NCBI GenBank assembly: GCA_019828595.1
Contig: JAHQRK010000002.1
Span: 372,001-436,000 of the forward strand
Direction of reading: 5' to 3'
DNA from: Aphanomyces cochlioides
Lineage: Eukaryota; Oomycota; Saprolegniomycetes; Saprolegniales; Verrucalvaceae
DNA: 64,000 bases
Below, piece after piece: positions 10,567 to 21,352 of the stretch. How positions within the stretch are numbered: the stretch's first letter is position 1; every line of letters begins with the position of its first letter. The translations under genes and the position numbers were made by a program. The notes under the pieces are model-generated. The model was not told the DNA's origin, searched no databases, and saw only the letters and a list, made by a program, of their open reading frames with translations.

Positions 10567-11294
10567 GAATAGCGAAGAGCCTTTGAACTCTTTCAATCGC
10601 ATCGACAGTCGAACTTGCTTGGAGTTGTCTTTCCAAACCCAGCAAGAAGAATCGTTGCAGCTTATGCTACATGTGAAAACTCCTGTGATGCAATGATTTC
10701 CAGTCGAAATTCACTCGGCACGTCGGAATCAACTGTCTGGCCTGTTCAAAATGTTGGCTGGTTTCACGCAACCAAATGCCGGCTCTCGTCTTCATTCCAC
10801 TTCATGAACTCCCACTCGGATGACGTCAGGATGCCACGAGCGTGTTACAGCCGACACACGAAGCAAATTCCACCTGAGACCCAAAGATTGATCGATTCCA
10901 GCTGGGTTTCTACCGTTTGACAGAGGAAGTTCACGTGAAGACGGGTTGATGTACATACCAAGTGGAGAGAAATTGATGATCGCATCTGAACAGCTCCAGC
11001 TTGGAGCACTCTGATGGTCGAGTTTGTTGCCATTGTATTACAGTGCTGATGAAATTGGCACACTCGTTGTTTGTAAAGACAGAAGTGCAGTTCTCGACAT
11101 AGCTCGTCGAGAAAAAAACTCATGTTTGTTTGGTCCTATACCCCCTTCAAGAGAGGGAGTATCGTCGTTGGTCTCCTCTAAGGGGAGCTTTGGAGAACTC
11201 GTAGAACTAGCCATGATGGGGGAAGACTTCTAACGAAGGGGATGCACTCAAAGAACCACAGGGAGATAAATCACGCAATCCAAGCAACGATAGC

Positions 11295-11533
11295 TGATGT
11301 GAATACTCGCAGATCGTGGCCTCACACGCCTCGATCTCACAGCCACCTAGAGCTGTACGCAGTTCAGAGTAAACAGTAAACTGGCATTATTGGTTATATT
11401 CATCCCGAAAGGACGCCACGAAGGGTCGCAACCCTTCGTAATCCTTCGATATGGATCAGAAACCGAACAATGACGATCGATGCACACACACACTTCATGC
11501 ATATCATACCGCAAGGGCGGCTGGCGCACATCA
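11295..11533 (-). repeat. Element 1 LTR (3' LTR in element sense)
   Basis: Direct match to 16949-17187 with about four substitutions in 239 bp (under 2 percent), which indicates a fairly young insertion. Confidence 0.95.
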
Positions 11534-11548
11534 GCGCCCCCAAAGTGG

Positions 11549-14500
11549 CTACGCGTGTGTGCCACTTGACAATGCAGCCACAGCCGCTATCATTGCACGC
11601 GTATTTGCAGACTTCGCTTTAGTGTGGGCCACAAATGCCTTAACCGCACTGGGAAAGTCTTCCAGTAAATTCTCCACGGGTTCCCACGTATTTTCAATTT
11701 CTTCTAGACCACGCCACTTGACCAAAATGACCCACCGCTTGAGCACTTTGTCAAATTTGCATCCACGAAGCTCTTCAACAATATGTCCGCCTTCCACATA
11801 AGCGCTGTGATCAAGCAAGTTTTGTGTCACACCCGCTTCTTTCGCCGCATAATACTTGAGCCGGCTCGCATGGTGCTGTGACTTTGTACCATCTCGGAGG
11901 TCTTCTACATCAAATAACCAGTCTGAATACGACTTGATAATTCGCCGCGGTCCGAGCCAAGATACATGTAGCTTAGATTTACCCATAACAGACACTTTTC
12001 CAACCAGAACGTAATCACCCACCTCTAGGTGGCGATATCGTAAGAGTTTAGCACCGTCCTTGTTTCTTCTGTCACGTTCTTTGGCACGCTTTTTCTCTGC
12101 ATTTTTTGAGAGAACGCGATGCAGTTGGTCACGCGCAATGGCAAGATCGTTCCACAATTTTGCCTGCCATTCCTTCAGCGTCTCGGAATCAATTTCTTCG
12201 ACCTTGCCATGCGCCAAATATGCCGACAACGCATTTTCGGGTGGTCGTTGCATCATTGCCGTGATCGGAGCTAAACCACCAAGAGTATCACTGGGCGTGT
12301 TGTTTAAAGCATGCTGGACAACTGGAAGCAAAATATGCGCCTCTTTGGCGTCGCGCTTGAGCACCGTCAACATCGTCCTTAATATCTTGCGTTGACTACG
12401 CATCATCACTTCAACGGAACCATTCACCCAAGGACAGAACACCGGCGTAAATTTATGCGCCGCTCCATAGATTCGTCTGAGCTCAACATAATTTCATTTT
12501 TGAAATGTGGTCCTTGATCAGACATCCAATTTCGCACAATGCCGAAGGTCGCAAACCATTGCTGCATCGATTCGACCGCATCCACGGCCTTGCAACCATC
12601 ATGCCAAGTTAGTTGACAGAATCTGGAGGCATCATCGACAATGACATGCACGTATCCTCCGGGAATAGTAAAGAAATCGCAATGGATAAGTTGATTGGGC
12701 TCTACCGCGTGCAAGGCTTCGCCCATTGGTCTCGGAACCATTTCACCATCGATGCACATGCATTGTAAGCAATTCTTGACGAACATCTTGACATCTTCGT
12801 CCATGCCAGACCAATAAAATACATCCTTCAGTGCCTTGGCTGTCGCCTTTCCGCCCCTATAACCGATTGTGCCCGCATGGGAAATAACTAAGAGCGACAA
12901 TTGAAGATCCAAGTCCCCCGATGGAATCCAAATTTTTCCTTCAAGTAGATAAACATTGCGGCGTGCATCCAAGACCAATTTGGACGCTAATTTGGTAAGG
13001 TCGCGGGGCCAATTTTCTTGTACAGCACGTATTGTCTCGAATGTTGGCCACACAAAATCCGTGGAAAGAGGAGATTGGATCGGAAGAGGCAAACGCGCCA
13101 AACGAGCGACACGGGCTAACACCCTCTCCGAATCAACATTGTCGTCATGCCACACAGCTGCACTTGCCGCGCTATCGGATGCACCCCACCTTGAGAGCAA
13201 ATCACCCCAAACATTGTCATCGCCCGTAACGTGCCGAATAGTGTAAATAAACCCTGATAAAATAACAGCCCACCGCGCAAGCTTGTCAGCTAGATATCGT
13301 GGCTGGGCAATGACCGGGTCGGTACCGAAGATGAACTTCAAATTTCGGTGATCGGTAAAGATAACAAAGCCACCCGGACGCTGCAACAAATAGTCTAAAC
13401 GCTTGCAAGAGTGCACAATTGCAAATGCTTCCTTCTCGATCGTTGACCAGCGCGAGCTTGCACCTTTGAATGAGCCACTGAGAAACGCAAGCGGTTTGTG
13501 GTCTTGGTCGGCAACAGGGAGGCCCACATGCCCGTCTGGGATCTGTGTAAGCACCGAACCCCAATGGTCTTGGCTCGCATCAGTATACAAACAGAATACT
13601 TTGTCAGGATCGGGGTGGGCCAGTGTCGCCAAAGAATCCAAGGCGGTCTTGCACGATGCAAAAGCTACATCGTGGATACTCTGCCATCCGTGATCCACCA
13701 ACAAATATCGAGTCAAGCGATCTCTTTTGCGCGTCCCTGCAGCTTTGTAAATTTCTTCTATCAGCGATGCAAGCGGTGCCACCAACTCTGAAAATTTTGG
13801 GATTGACTGTCGCATCCAATTTATGGCGCACACAAACTGCTGAAGATCTTGAGCAGTGGAGGGGGTGCCCAAATCTCGTAAACCGGCCAAGCGCAGAGGA
13901 TCATGGCCAATGCCGTCGGCCGAGATATGCTTCCCACACCATACCACCTTGGTCGTGAAAAACTCACATTTCATTGGGTTCAATTTCAGCCCAAACTTGA
14001 GGCATCGCTGCAGCAACCAATTCAGCAAAACCAGTAACTCTGACTCGTCGGACGCGCTTCCAAGAGCATCGTCGAGCCAAGCTTCAATACCACGACCATA
14101 CTTCTCACCGTAGACAGTCTGTGCCACCGATTGACAATACGCCACAGCGTCAGTTTGGCCCATAAGGACGCGATTAGGCTCGACCATCTCATCGACCCCC
14201 ATTATAGTATAAGCTTCTCTCGAGTTTGGATGTAAGGGTAGTTGCCAATAACCCTTGAACCAGTCGAGTGCAAAGAAGCACTTCTTCCCAGCCAGACGAG
14301 CCATAACGACTTCCAGAACAGGCATTGGCCAGTGCATTGGTTCTGTCTGGGAGTTTGGGCCGCGCGTATCGACTGTCATTCGCAGCGTCCCATCCTTCTT
14401 CGGCACAATACGCGGAGGTGACGACCACCGCGACCTGTTGGAACGCTGTCCCAATTTTGCATCCACGATTTCGGCAAGATGTTTGCGCAAAAATTCATTC

Positions 14501-14979
14501 TGGATCGGGGAGTATCACCTCGCCTTGCACGTAGACGGAATTGCATCGGGCTTGAATCGCACTTCTAACGGCGCAACGTCCACCGGTGGGTCTTGTTGGA
14601 ACGACACACGAAATACATCTCGGAATTTGAACAGCATTTCTTTTAGCCGGGCCGTCCCGTCTTCGCTCAACCCTTTGTCTTGCGCTTCTCGAAGTTTCAA
14701 CGCCAAACATTCATCGATAGACAGGTCTGCATCGTCATCCTCACCATCAGACTCAACTTCTGACGATTCGGCAGCAATTCGAGCCCGACGGATTCGAAGC
14801 GCCCTGTTCACTGCCGATCCTACATGATCCAAAACTGACAAATTTCCAACGTCGAACTCCTTCTTTGACAGTGCAGCATTCCGCAGGAGCTCCATCGTAG
14901 AATAGCCCAATACCTGCATGATTGGGCGACCTATCGTTGCTGAAACAGACTGGTCGGTGTGGTCGACCCACGCGCTCAC
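11549..14979 (-). pseudogene. Element 1 pol: RT, RNase H, integrase, chromodomain (broken)
   Basis: 14979-14515 is the RT N-terminal linker. A TGA (probably from CGA) then stops it just before MRKHLAEIVDAKLGQ. From 14490 RT continues with FALDWFKGYWQ and a WLDD box (residues 138-141 of this part) in place of the usual YxDD. RNase H follows with LYTDASQDHWG. The integrase has an HHCC finger (ending CLQCMC) and the residues HCDFF and SDQGPHF. Near 12440 a one- or two-base slip moves the frame to 12442-11549. That part holds the third catalytic residue (NGSVEVMMR) and a terminal chromodomain (HIVEELRGCKFD...LVKWRGLEEIENTWEP). Chromodomains of this lineage direct integration to particular chromatin. 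Confidence 0.9.
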
Positions 14980-16895
14980 GGCACCAAGAGAACTGATTCT
15001 TCACCGATCCACAAAACGATACGCGGAAGCACTACATGCATGGACAATTCAATTGGGACCTTACCGAAGCCTTCCATCAGCTGAGGTGTCTTCAATTCGT
15101 CCACGGCAAGGTCAAGTTCGCTTGACTGTTCAATCAAGTCAAGCAAGCCACTGGAAATAATCATTCCAGCATCGCTTCCAGAGTCCACCAAGGCTTCAAT
15201 AGGGGTCTCAATTCCACTTTCTGGAATTAAAGCCCAGCAACTCCCATTCGCGGGCTCCTGCTGTGGCCAGCGTAATGCTTCCTGTTTTGATTTCGTCTCC
15301 GCCTTGCCATCTTTTGATCGCCACTCTTCCACCTTTTTTTGTGCAATGGCTTTCTTGTCGGCTTCGGAGGTTTCGACACAGTCTTTCAAGCGATGATCCT
15401 TGCCGCACTCCCAGCACTTTGGGGTCCGTATGGGCTTCTGGTCTCGCTTTTCTCCACTTGAACCACCCGCGGATGCCTTGTTTTTCAGGGATTTTTGCTT
15501 CTTGGGCTGTTTATCGTCATCAGGAATTTTCACAATGCCACTGGCCTTGGTAGCCCTGACAACTTCGAGATGCGCAACGAGCTTGGTCTTGACGTACGCC
15601 ATAAATTGCAACACAGAGTTCCTCAAATGCTTTTGGTCCAAATCCAACCGACTCTTGACGACTGCTCTCAACGCGGCTGGTCGAATACCTTCAAGCAATG
15701 CCTTGACAACGTTCTTCGGATGCCGCGAATGGAATGACATCATGTTTTTTTTCAGGAGATTCCAATAGCTGTAAACCCATTTGTCAAAGCCACGATCGGG
15801 ATCCAACTCTCTCTCGTCCATGATCACAGACGAGCGAATCTTTGCTTCCAAGTCTCCATAGTCAGGACCATGGTGGTTCAGGGCGTCCTCGAAATACTTA
15901 TTCCACTCAGCATTCGAAACATCGTCTGGCGCCTTGTTTAGATGCATCATAGCCGCAAACTGCTTCGCCTTTGCATCAATACAGGTCCGAATCGGTCTGA
16001 TCCCAATCTTGATGCCAATTGACACGGCCACATGAGCACATTCATTCATGTACTCCACATACTGGCGACCAAACGTCCGACGCGCTTCAATAGTGTAACC
16101 CGTGTATCTCGGCGCCTTTGGTGCTGAAAAACCACTCAACATCGGCACGGCCGACTGACTCATTTCACTTGGTGGTACTGGTTGTTATACAACATTCACG
16201 GGGGCCGCAATCGATCGCAATCGTTCCGACCAAGCAACTCTTTCACGTTCCAGTGCAGCTTCTCGTTCGATGTCGCGCTTTTGCAGAGTTTGCAACTCCA
16301 CTTCCATTCGTTCTTTCAGCTCAGCCATCTTTCTGACCTCGAGCTTGGCAACCTGCTCACGCACAAATGCTTCTCGCAGCTGTGTCGCTAGCTGTTCTGC
16401 CTTCATTGCTTGCGCCTCGTGTTCGCTGCGCGTCTGGCGCAGCTGTTCTTCTAGCGCGTGGCCCGCTTTCATCATGCTCTCAGATTCAGCCGTTTTTCTT
16501 GCTAATTCGACTGCCTGGACCAGAATTTGTTCCTCTTGAACGTTCCGTTCCTCGGTAATCACTGGATTGGGCATAAGATAGTGATGATGAACTTCTTGGT
16601 GCAAAACAGACTGATCATGCACTTGAGAGACAATAGCAGTGCGTGGCTCGGCACCAGGTGCCATCACGTAACCCGAGGCCATTGTAGGAACATTTGGGAC
16701 AGTGTATACACCATCGTGCACATGCGGTACGGTCTCCATACCTGACACATCCATGACCGCAGTATCATCATCACACACCAGGCCATCCAACTCCGCGCGT
16801 CTTGCTTGGATGCTGGCAGGTTCCAAATCTTGCTCGTTGTAATACCGCCCAGGCGGCAGCGTCCGATCAGACAATTGATCTCCGGTATCTTCCAT
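14976..16895 (-). pseudogene. Element 1 gag-protease with one in-frame stop
   Basis: Starts at ATG 16895. The first 236 codons are a long coiled-coil, Glu/Gln/Arg-rich segment ending at a TAA at 16185. The same frame then continues through MSQSAVPMLSGF (16163) into a gag core and a zinc knuckle (CWECGKDHRLKDC). It ends with an aspartic-protease motif VDSGSDAGMI. The stop replaces one codon only, most simply CAA to TAA. The stop at 14976 is overlapped by the next frame, where reverse transcriptase begins; this looks like a normal gag-pol frame change. Confidence 0.85.
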
Positions 16896-16948
16896 TGATC
16901 TGAGTTCACCGTAGTCTGCGGGACTACTGACTTAACAAATAAATTTAT

Positions 16949-17187
16949 TGATGTGAATACTCGCAGATCGTGGCCTCACACGCCTCGATCTCACAGCCAC
17001 CTAGAGCCCTACGCAGTTCAGAGTAAACAATAAACTGGCATTATTGGTTATATTCATCCCGAAAGGACGCCACGAAGGGTCGCAACCCTTCGTAATCCTT
17101 CGATATGGATCAGAAACCGAACAATGACGATCGATGCACACACACACTTCATGCTTATCATACCGCAAGGGCGGCTGGCGCACATCA
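16949..17187 (-). repeat. Element 1 LTR (5' LTR in element sense)
   Basis: Partner of 11295-11533. No TGG-type primer-binding site lies directly inside it, so the priming mode (a tRNA fragment or self-priming) is not evident. Confidence 0.95.
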
Positions 17188-17760
17188 ATAGCGGCTTGTA
17201 CGCTAATAAAAGAGTTCTGGCCACTGAAGAGCGTGACATTTTCGTGTCCACTGTGCTGCTACGTGCTCCTTGAATTCGGCGCGTACAGCTACGACATCCT
17301 CTCGCTGCAATCTACTCAGAGACAGAAAGGACTAGCTTCGAGGCGGTGGAGTCACATACTCTGGGTTGGAAACGAACCCAACTCCCACGGTCCGCGAAAT
17401 GTAGACACACAACTGCTGCATCCAGCGGAATTGAGAGACGCAAAACTTTTACTATCGCTTAAACATGTCGTCTTGGAAGGTGTTTCCATCGTGGTACGCC
17501 CACTTGGATTTCCCAGTCGATATCTAGCTAGAGGAGCTCCATCGTAGGAGCGAGACAACCAAAGTTGCCCGGTTCAGCCAAAGCCCACGAGGTGCATAGA
17601 TGCACGCTGTCAGATTGAAAGACTGCATTGATCGTCGTGTTATTCCCGTGAAGAGTCCAAGTTTTGGTGTCGGATTGTCTCTCCTGGCGGAGGAACAACT
17701 GTCGATGGATCTCTTTTTCATGGGCGCGACACGTACCAGGTGATCGCGATCGAGTGTTAC

Positions 17761-17779
17761 AACCTCCGACTCGGAGGTT
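17761..17779. promoter_or_regulatory. 19-bp perfect palindrome upstream of C
   Basis: AACCTCCGA, one central base, TCGGAGGTT. It sits 7 bp before the TTTCACGCAA box and about 95 bp before the ATG. The same palindrome lies upstream of D (19072-19090) and F (34052-34070). It could be a dimeric-factor site or a hairpin in the transcript; this is inferred. Confidence 0.55.
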
Positions 17780-17785
17780 GGTGTC

Positions 17786-17795
17786 TTTCACGCAA
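17786..17795 (+). promoter_or_regulatory. TTTCACGCAA box upstream of C
   Basis: 78 bp before ATG 17873, in gene orientation. Same sequence as the boxes of B, D, F and G. Confidence 0.5.
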
Positions 17796-17872
17796 ACCAA
17801 GAATGCCATCTGTGGCTCTTCGACGTTGGATTCCACTAGCAACGTGAAGCTCATTTCAAATTTGCCCACGTC

Positions 17873-18316
17873 ATGAACAAATCTTGCTTCTTCGAAGGAT
17901 GTCTTAAGCCTGTCGAGGCCAACTCGTGGCGATGTGCGTTTCATAAAGGTCGCGATCGCTGCAGTGTTGCCGATTGCCGACGACAAGCGTATGCCAGAAA
18001 ACTCTGTGCTCGTCATGGAGGCAAAGCCAAATGCTCTGTGGATGGATGCGCCTTTCGAGTACGATCGATGGGTCTCTGTGCCAAACACGGTGTGAAGCGA
18101 AAGCCGCGCATGTGCCAAGAACCTGACTGCGGCAAACCAGCGCAAGCTTTTGGATATTGTATTCGCCATGGAGGCGGTCGACGGTGCAAGGTGCCTGATT
18201 GTGATACCTACGCTCGATGCGGCGGCATGTGTCTGTCTTCCAAGTGTTGTGCTATCCATGGCTTTGATGCTGGTCTGCCCTTGCACTCCCTCTTGGAATG
18301 CGAGTTGGACATTTGA
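17873..18316 (+). CDS. Cys/His-module family member C, 3'-truncated copy
   Basis: Identical to D over modules 1-4 and into module 5: CFFEGCLKPVEANSWRCAFH, CSVADCRRQAYARKLCARH, CSVDGCAFRVRSMGLCAKH, CQEPDCGKPAQAFGYCIRH, then CKVPDCDTYARCGGMC. It diverges at 18232 (codon 120) into unrelated sequence and stops after 147 residues. It therefore lacks the last histidine of module 5 and the whole acidic/leucine tail. If expressed, it would be a tail-less form of D, possibly a competitor of the full-length proteins (inference). It is convergent with D, with stops 122 bp apart. Its upstream region is split by gypsy element 1, 685 bp before the ATG. Confidence 0.7.
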   Translation: MNKSCFFEGCLKPVEANSWRCAFHKGRDRCSVADCRRQAYARKLCARHGGKAKCSVDGCAFRVRSMGLCAKHGVKRKPRMCQEPDCGKPAQAFGYCIRHGGGRRCKVPDCDTYARCGGMCLSSKCCAIHGFDAGLPLHSLLECELDI

Positions 18317-18438
18317 AAAGTGTGAGTGTCTGCACTGTCAGCTCGCACGGCCATGATAGTCTCAGTGGTTTCATGCAGTCAAATGCATGGAGACACATCA
18401 TATCAAGTTGAGAAGAACTTTATTAAATACGATCGAGT

Positions 18439-18978
18439 TCACTTCATTTCAATCAGGATTTGGAGAATGCCCAGGTCGACTGGATGAAAGTCGTGGTCGT
18501 AGTTGAGCACCTCGTCTTTGTCTAAGAGCTCAACGAACGACTCGACGCTTGAGGGATCCTCCTTCTTCACGTCGTCGTCTTCCCATTGTGTCGTTGGAGA
18601 TGGTCTGCTGTGACGGCAACACATGCCGCCGCATCGAGCGTAGGTATCACAATCAGGCACCTTGCACCGTCGACCGCCTCCATGGCGAATACAATATCCA
18701 AAAGCTTGCGCTGGTTTGCCGCAGTCAGGTTCTTGGCACATGCGCGGCTTTCGCTTCACACCGTGTTTGGCACAGAGACCCATCGATCGTACTCGAAAGG
18801 CGCATCCATCCACAGAGCATTTGGCTTTGCCTCCATGACGAGCACAGAGTTTTCTGGCATACGCTTGTCGTCGGCAATCGGCAACACTGCAGCGATCGCG
18901 GCCTTTATGAAACGCACATCGCCACGAGTTGGCCTCGACAGGCTTAAGACATCCTTCGAAGAAGCAAGATTTGTTCAT
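18439..18978 (-). CDS. Cys/His-module family member D (full length)
   Basis: 179 residues from ATG 18978. Five modules with pattern C-x4-C-x9/10-C-x2-H begin at residues 5, 30, 54, 81 and 105. The linkers are KGRDRC, GGKAKC, GVKRKPRMC and GGGRRC. The pattern resembles the Cys/His repeat found in Arabidopsis WRKY19, which is why databases tend to use that name. There is no WRKY domain here. After residue 123 the protein is acidic (WEDDDVKKEDP) and ends FHPVDLGILQILIEMK, a short amphipathic leucine helix conserved in the family. Likely zinc binding, perhaps DNA binding with an activation tail; no direct evidence. It differs from F by three substitutions in 1.2 kb. Confidence 0.85.
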   Translation of the reverse strand: MNKSCFFEGCLKPVEANSWRCAFHKGRDRCSVADCRRQAYARKLCARHGGKAKCSVDGCAFRVRSMGLCAKHGVKRKPRMCQEPDCGKPAQAFGYCIRHGGGRRCKVPDCDTYARCGGMCCRHSRPSPTTQWEDDDVKKEDPSSVESFVELLDKDEVLNYDHDFHPVDLGILQILIEMK

Positions 18979-19648
18979 GACGTGGGCAAATTTGAAATGA
19001 GCTTCACGTTGCTAGTGGAATCCAACGTCGAAGAGCCACAGATGGCATTCTTGGTTTGCGTGAAAGACACCAACCTCCGAGTCGGAGGTTGTAACACTCG
19101 ATCGCGATCACCTGGTACGTGTCGCGCCCATGAAAAAGAGATCCATCGACAGTTGTTCCTCCGCCAGGAGAGACAATCCGACACCAAAACTTGGACTCTT
19201 CACGGGAATAACACGACGATCAATGCAGTCTTTCAATCTGACAGCGTGCATCTATGCACCTCGTGGGCTTTGGCTGAACCGGGCAACTTTGGTTGTCTCG
19301 CTCCTACGATGGAGCTCCTCTAGCTAGATATCGACTGGGAAATCCAAGTGGGCGTACCACGATGGAAACACCTTCCAAGACGACATGTTTAAGCGATAGT
19401 AAAAGTTTTGCGTCTCTCAATTCCGCTGGATGCAGCAGTTGTGTGTCTACATTTCGCGGACCGTGGGAGTTGGGTTCGTTTCCAACCCAGAGTATGTGAC
19501 TCCACCGCCTCGAAGCTAGTCCTTTCTGTCTCTGAGTAGATTGCAGCGAGAGGATGTCGTAGCTGTACGCGCCGAATTCAAGGAGCACGTAGCAGCACAG
19601 TGGACACGAAAATGTCACGCTCTTCAGGAGCCAGACCTCTTTTATTAG
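18620..19648 (-). repeat. Right arm of the 1-kb inverted repeat
   Basis: Inverted partner of 17203-18231, separated from it by a 388-bp spacer. It contains the promoter region and most of gene D. Confidence 0.92.
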
Positions 19649-20559
19649 CTTTCGACAGACTGCTTTCGTTGCTTGGGATTGCGTGGTTGTTCTCTCGTCT
19701 CGGGGTCATGCATCCCCTTTGTTGGATGACTTCCCCCCACCATGGCTGGTTCTACGAGTTCCTACGCTCCCTTTAGAGGAGACCAAGGACGAGACTCCCT
19801 CTTTGTCTATTCGATGGTAAATACATAGTGCAAGGGCGACAAACTCGATACGCGCGGTGGTCCCAAGCTTGAATTGTGCCACTTTTCAGCTGCGCTTTGA
19901 AACCCACACGGTTTGTCTCGACAGGTTGTTCACCTTAAGTGGATGTTTCCATCTTGCCAATCTGTCCATCGCCGCAAACTCTGTCAAACGGTAAAAATCC
20001 AACAGGAAATCGATCAATCTTTTGGTTCTCAGGTGGAATTTGCTTCGTGTGTCGGCTGTAACACGCTGTGGCATCCTGATGTTATCCGAGTGGGAGTTCT
20101 GAGGGAGAGATGAGGTGGAATGGAGACGAGAACCGGCATTTGGTTGCGTGAAACCGGCCAACATTTTCAACAGAACGGACAGTTGGTTCCGACTCGGACC
20201 ACCACATGTCGAGTGAAATTTCGACCGGGACCTCGATGAGTTACGAGAGTTTTCACGTCAGCAACCAGCATTTCAAACCACGACATGATACCAAAGTGGA
20301 TGCGTTGACGGTGAACAGCAAGGCGACATGTAAAATATCTCGGAGAACACTCTGGTTGTTTTTCGTCCGAAGTTCGCGAAGCAACGGACCTGAGCGGACT
20401 CGTCCAAGTGAAGGACGAGTGAGCCTCACTCGGCTGACCGTCTTCCACTGAAGTATTGGGGTTTTAGGCTAATCAAGCTTAATCATAGATCCAACTTGAT
20501 GTGGATGACGTCCTGGACTTGGCTGATCCATTTAGCATCGAGTAATGCTATCGCCATCC
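18979..20559. other. Upstream flank of D and spacer before gypsy element 2
   Basis: 18979-19648 is the inverted-repeat arm. 19649-20350 is a diverged copy of the flanks of C (10680-11294, reversed) and F (34620-35200). It includes a second TTTCACGCAA box at 20144-20153 and the block GGTGGAATTTGCTTCGTGTG. No gene seen. Confidence 0.7.
19056..19065 (-). promoter_or_regulatory. TTTCACGCAA box and adjacent palindrome upstream of D
   Basis: 78 bp before ATG 18978 in gene orientation. The palindrome AACCTCCGA-n-TCGGAGGTT follows at 19072-19090. Confidence 0.5.
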
Positions 20560-21310
20560 TGTGGCAAAGCGAGCCGCCACTCGCGAAACCGATCCAACGC
20601 GTAGGTTGACACAAAGAGCGATGACTGGAAGGTCGCCAATCGCGACGGAGTACGAGTGGATTGCAGTGCCAGATTGTCCAGGAATTATGACCAAGGAGCA
20701 AGCAGTACAAGTGGAAAAGCAGAGCCCAACAAGCCAGAGCAGTGGCCACCAATGGAGGGCGGCCAACCAAGCTTGCAGTCAGTGTGGTGGCCTGCTGCGA
20801 GCGTGCTGCCAAGACTTATAGCCAATTGAGTGAGTGAGTAAAGGTCAGAGACCAATCGTGGAGCGAGACGGAGACAATTACAGAGCGTGCGTGCGAAGAT
20901 AGGAGTAGCTTAGGAAACAGAGGCAGTAGTTAGACAGAGCTCTTTTTGGCTGGCGTTGAATGAACTTCTAAGTTTGTGGCGTCCCGTTGAGAGAGTTTAA
21001 GCGCCAAGAAGTTTGCAGGAGTTCCGTGGGTCTGTCGAAAACCCGCACCGTCAATCGCCCTCACCAACGCCAGTCAACGCTAGACGTAGCTCGTGGGCAA
21101 CCGAGCAACCAACCCCCTTTCCGGTCCTCCCCACCGCCCTTTCCCCCAGCAGCGGTCAACTACTGCGGACTTTCAACCCACAGTCGTGCCTCTCCATTTC
21201 CTCCGATCGCATCTGGCTCACCTAAAAGCCCGAGGCGACCTCTAACCTTCCACCCCCCCCCTTTTTCTTGCGGCGAGAAGCTCGGACTTCACTGATCCGA
21301 CCATCCCACA
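20560..21310 (+). repeat. Element 2 5' LTR
   Basis: TG...CA ends. The first 683 bp match the 3' copy. The end is placed from the CA directly before the primer-binding site; the 68 bp after 21242 have no partner in the 3' LTR. Confidence 0.8.
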
Positions 21311-21312
21311 AG

Positions 21313-21330
21313 TGGTGCCACGAACCGGGA
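21313..21330 (+). other. Probable primer-binding site of element 2
   Basis: TGGTGCCACGAACCGGGA. It begins TGG (complement of tRNA CCA) and continues as the complement of an acceptor stem and T-arm. The tRNA identity is not determined. Confidence 0.6.
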
Positions 21331-21352
21331 GGTTGAGCACACGAACGAAGAA

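Larger units (their letters stand above)
9749..11294. other. Upstream flanks of copies B and C, head to head
   Basis: No gene. The left part is the upstream region of B. From about 10331 the sequence is the distal upstream region of copy C, in opposite orientation. The two halves form an imperfect inverted repeat centred near 10340. From 10680 to 11294 it matches, in reverse, the upstream flanks of D (19640-20350) and F (34620-35200). The gypsy element at 11295 interrupts this flank. Confidence 0.75.
11295..17187 (-). mobile_element. Ty3/gypsy chromovirus-type LTR retrotransposon (element 1)
   Basis: A 5.9-kb element with 239-bp LTRs at both ends (11295-11533, 16949-17187) starting TGAT and ending ATCA. 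It is flanked by a perfect 5-bp target duplication ATAGC (11290-11294 and 17188-17192). It is transcribed leftward: gag, protease, reverse transcriptase, RNase H, integrase, chromodomain. A purine-rich tract (ACTTTGGGGGCGC in element sense) immediately precedes the 3' LTR. The coding region has two in-frame stops and one frameshift, so this copy is not autonomous. It sits inside the upstream flank of gene copy C. The uninterrupted paralogous flank of D shows the empty site. Confidence 0.95.
17188..17872 (+). other. Proximal upstream flank of copy C
   Basis: Reverse complement of 18979-19648 with almost no change. It carries the TTTCACGCAA box and the 19-bp palindrome. Reading frames here in both directions are repeated in the D and F copies only because the DNA is duplicated. 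I do not treat them as genes. Confidence 0.7.
17203..18231 (+). repeat. Left arm of a 1-kb near-perfect inverted repeat
   Basis: Base x pairs with base 36851-x of the right arm (18620-19648). I found one difference in the coding part and a diverged last 20-odd bases at the outer edge. The arm contains the C promoter region and the first 119 codons of C. Confidence 0.92.
18416..19627 (-). repeat. 1.2-kb direct repeat, copy 1 (gene D and promoter)
   Basis: Matches 33396-34607 at a constant offset of 14980 bp with three substitutions seen. Homology continues on both sides but is strongly diverged. Confidence 0.93.

Noticed and set aside
16185..16187. Programmed readthrough stop in gag of element 1
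   Set aside because: A single TAA inside an otherwise continuous gag could be programmed, but the same element has a second nonsense change and a frameshift, and all stops fit C-to-T decay. Ordinary mutation is the simpler reading.
17528..18286. Long open frame (about 250 codons) antisense to Cys/His gene C, repeated antisense to D and F
   Set aside because: It is open in the copies only because they are near-identical. In E and G the antisense frame is shorter and its sequence is not conserved independently of the sense gene. No family features.
20483..21225. Frames inside the 5' LTR of element 2 in both directions
   Set aside because: LTR sequence, duplicated at 30301-30983; repeated only because the LTR is.
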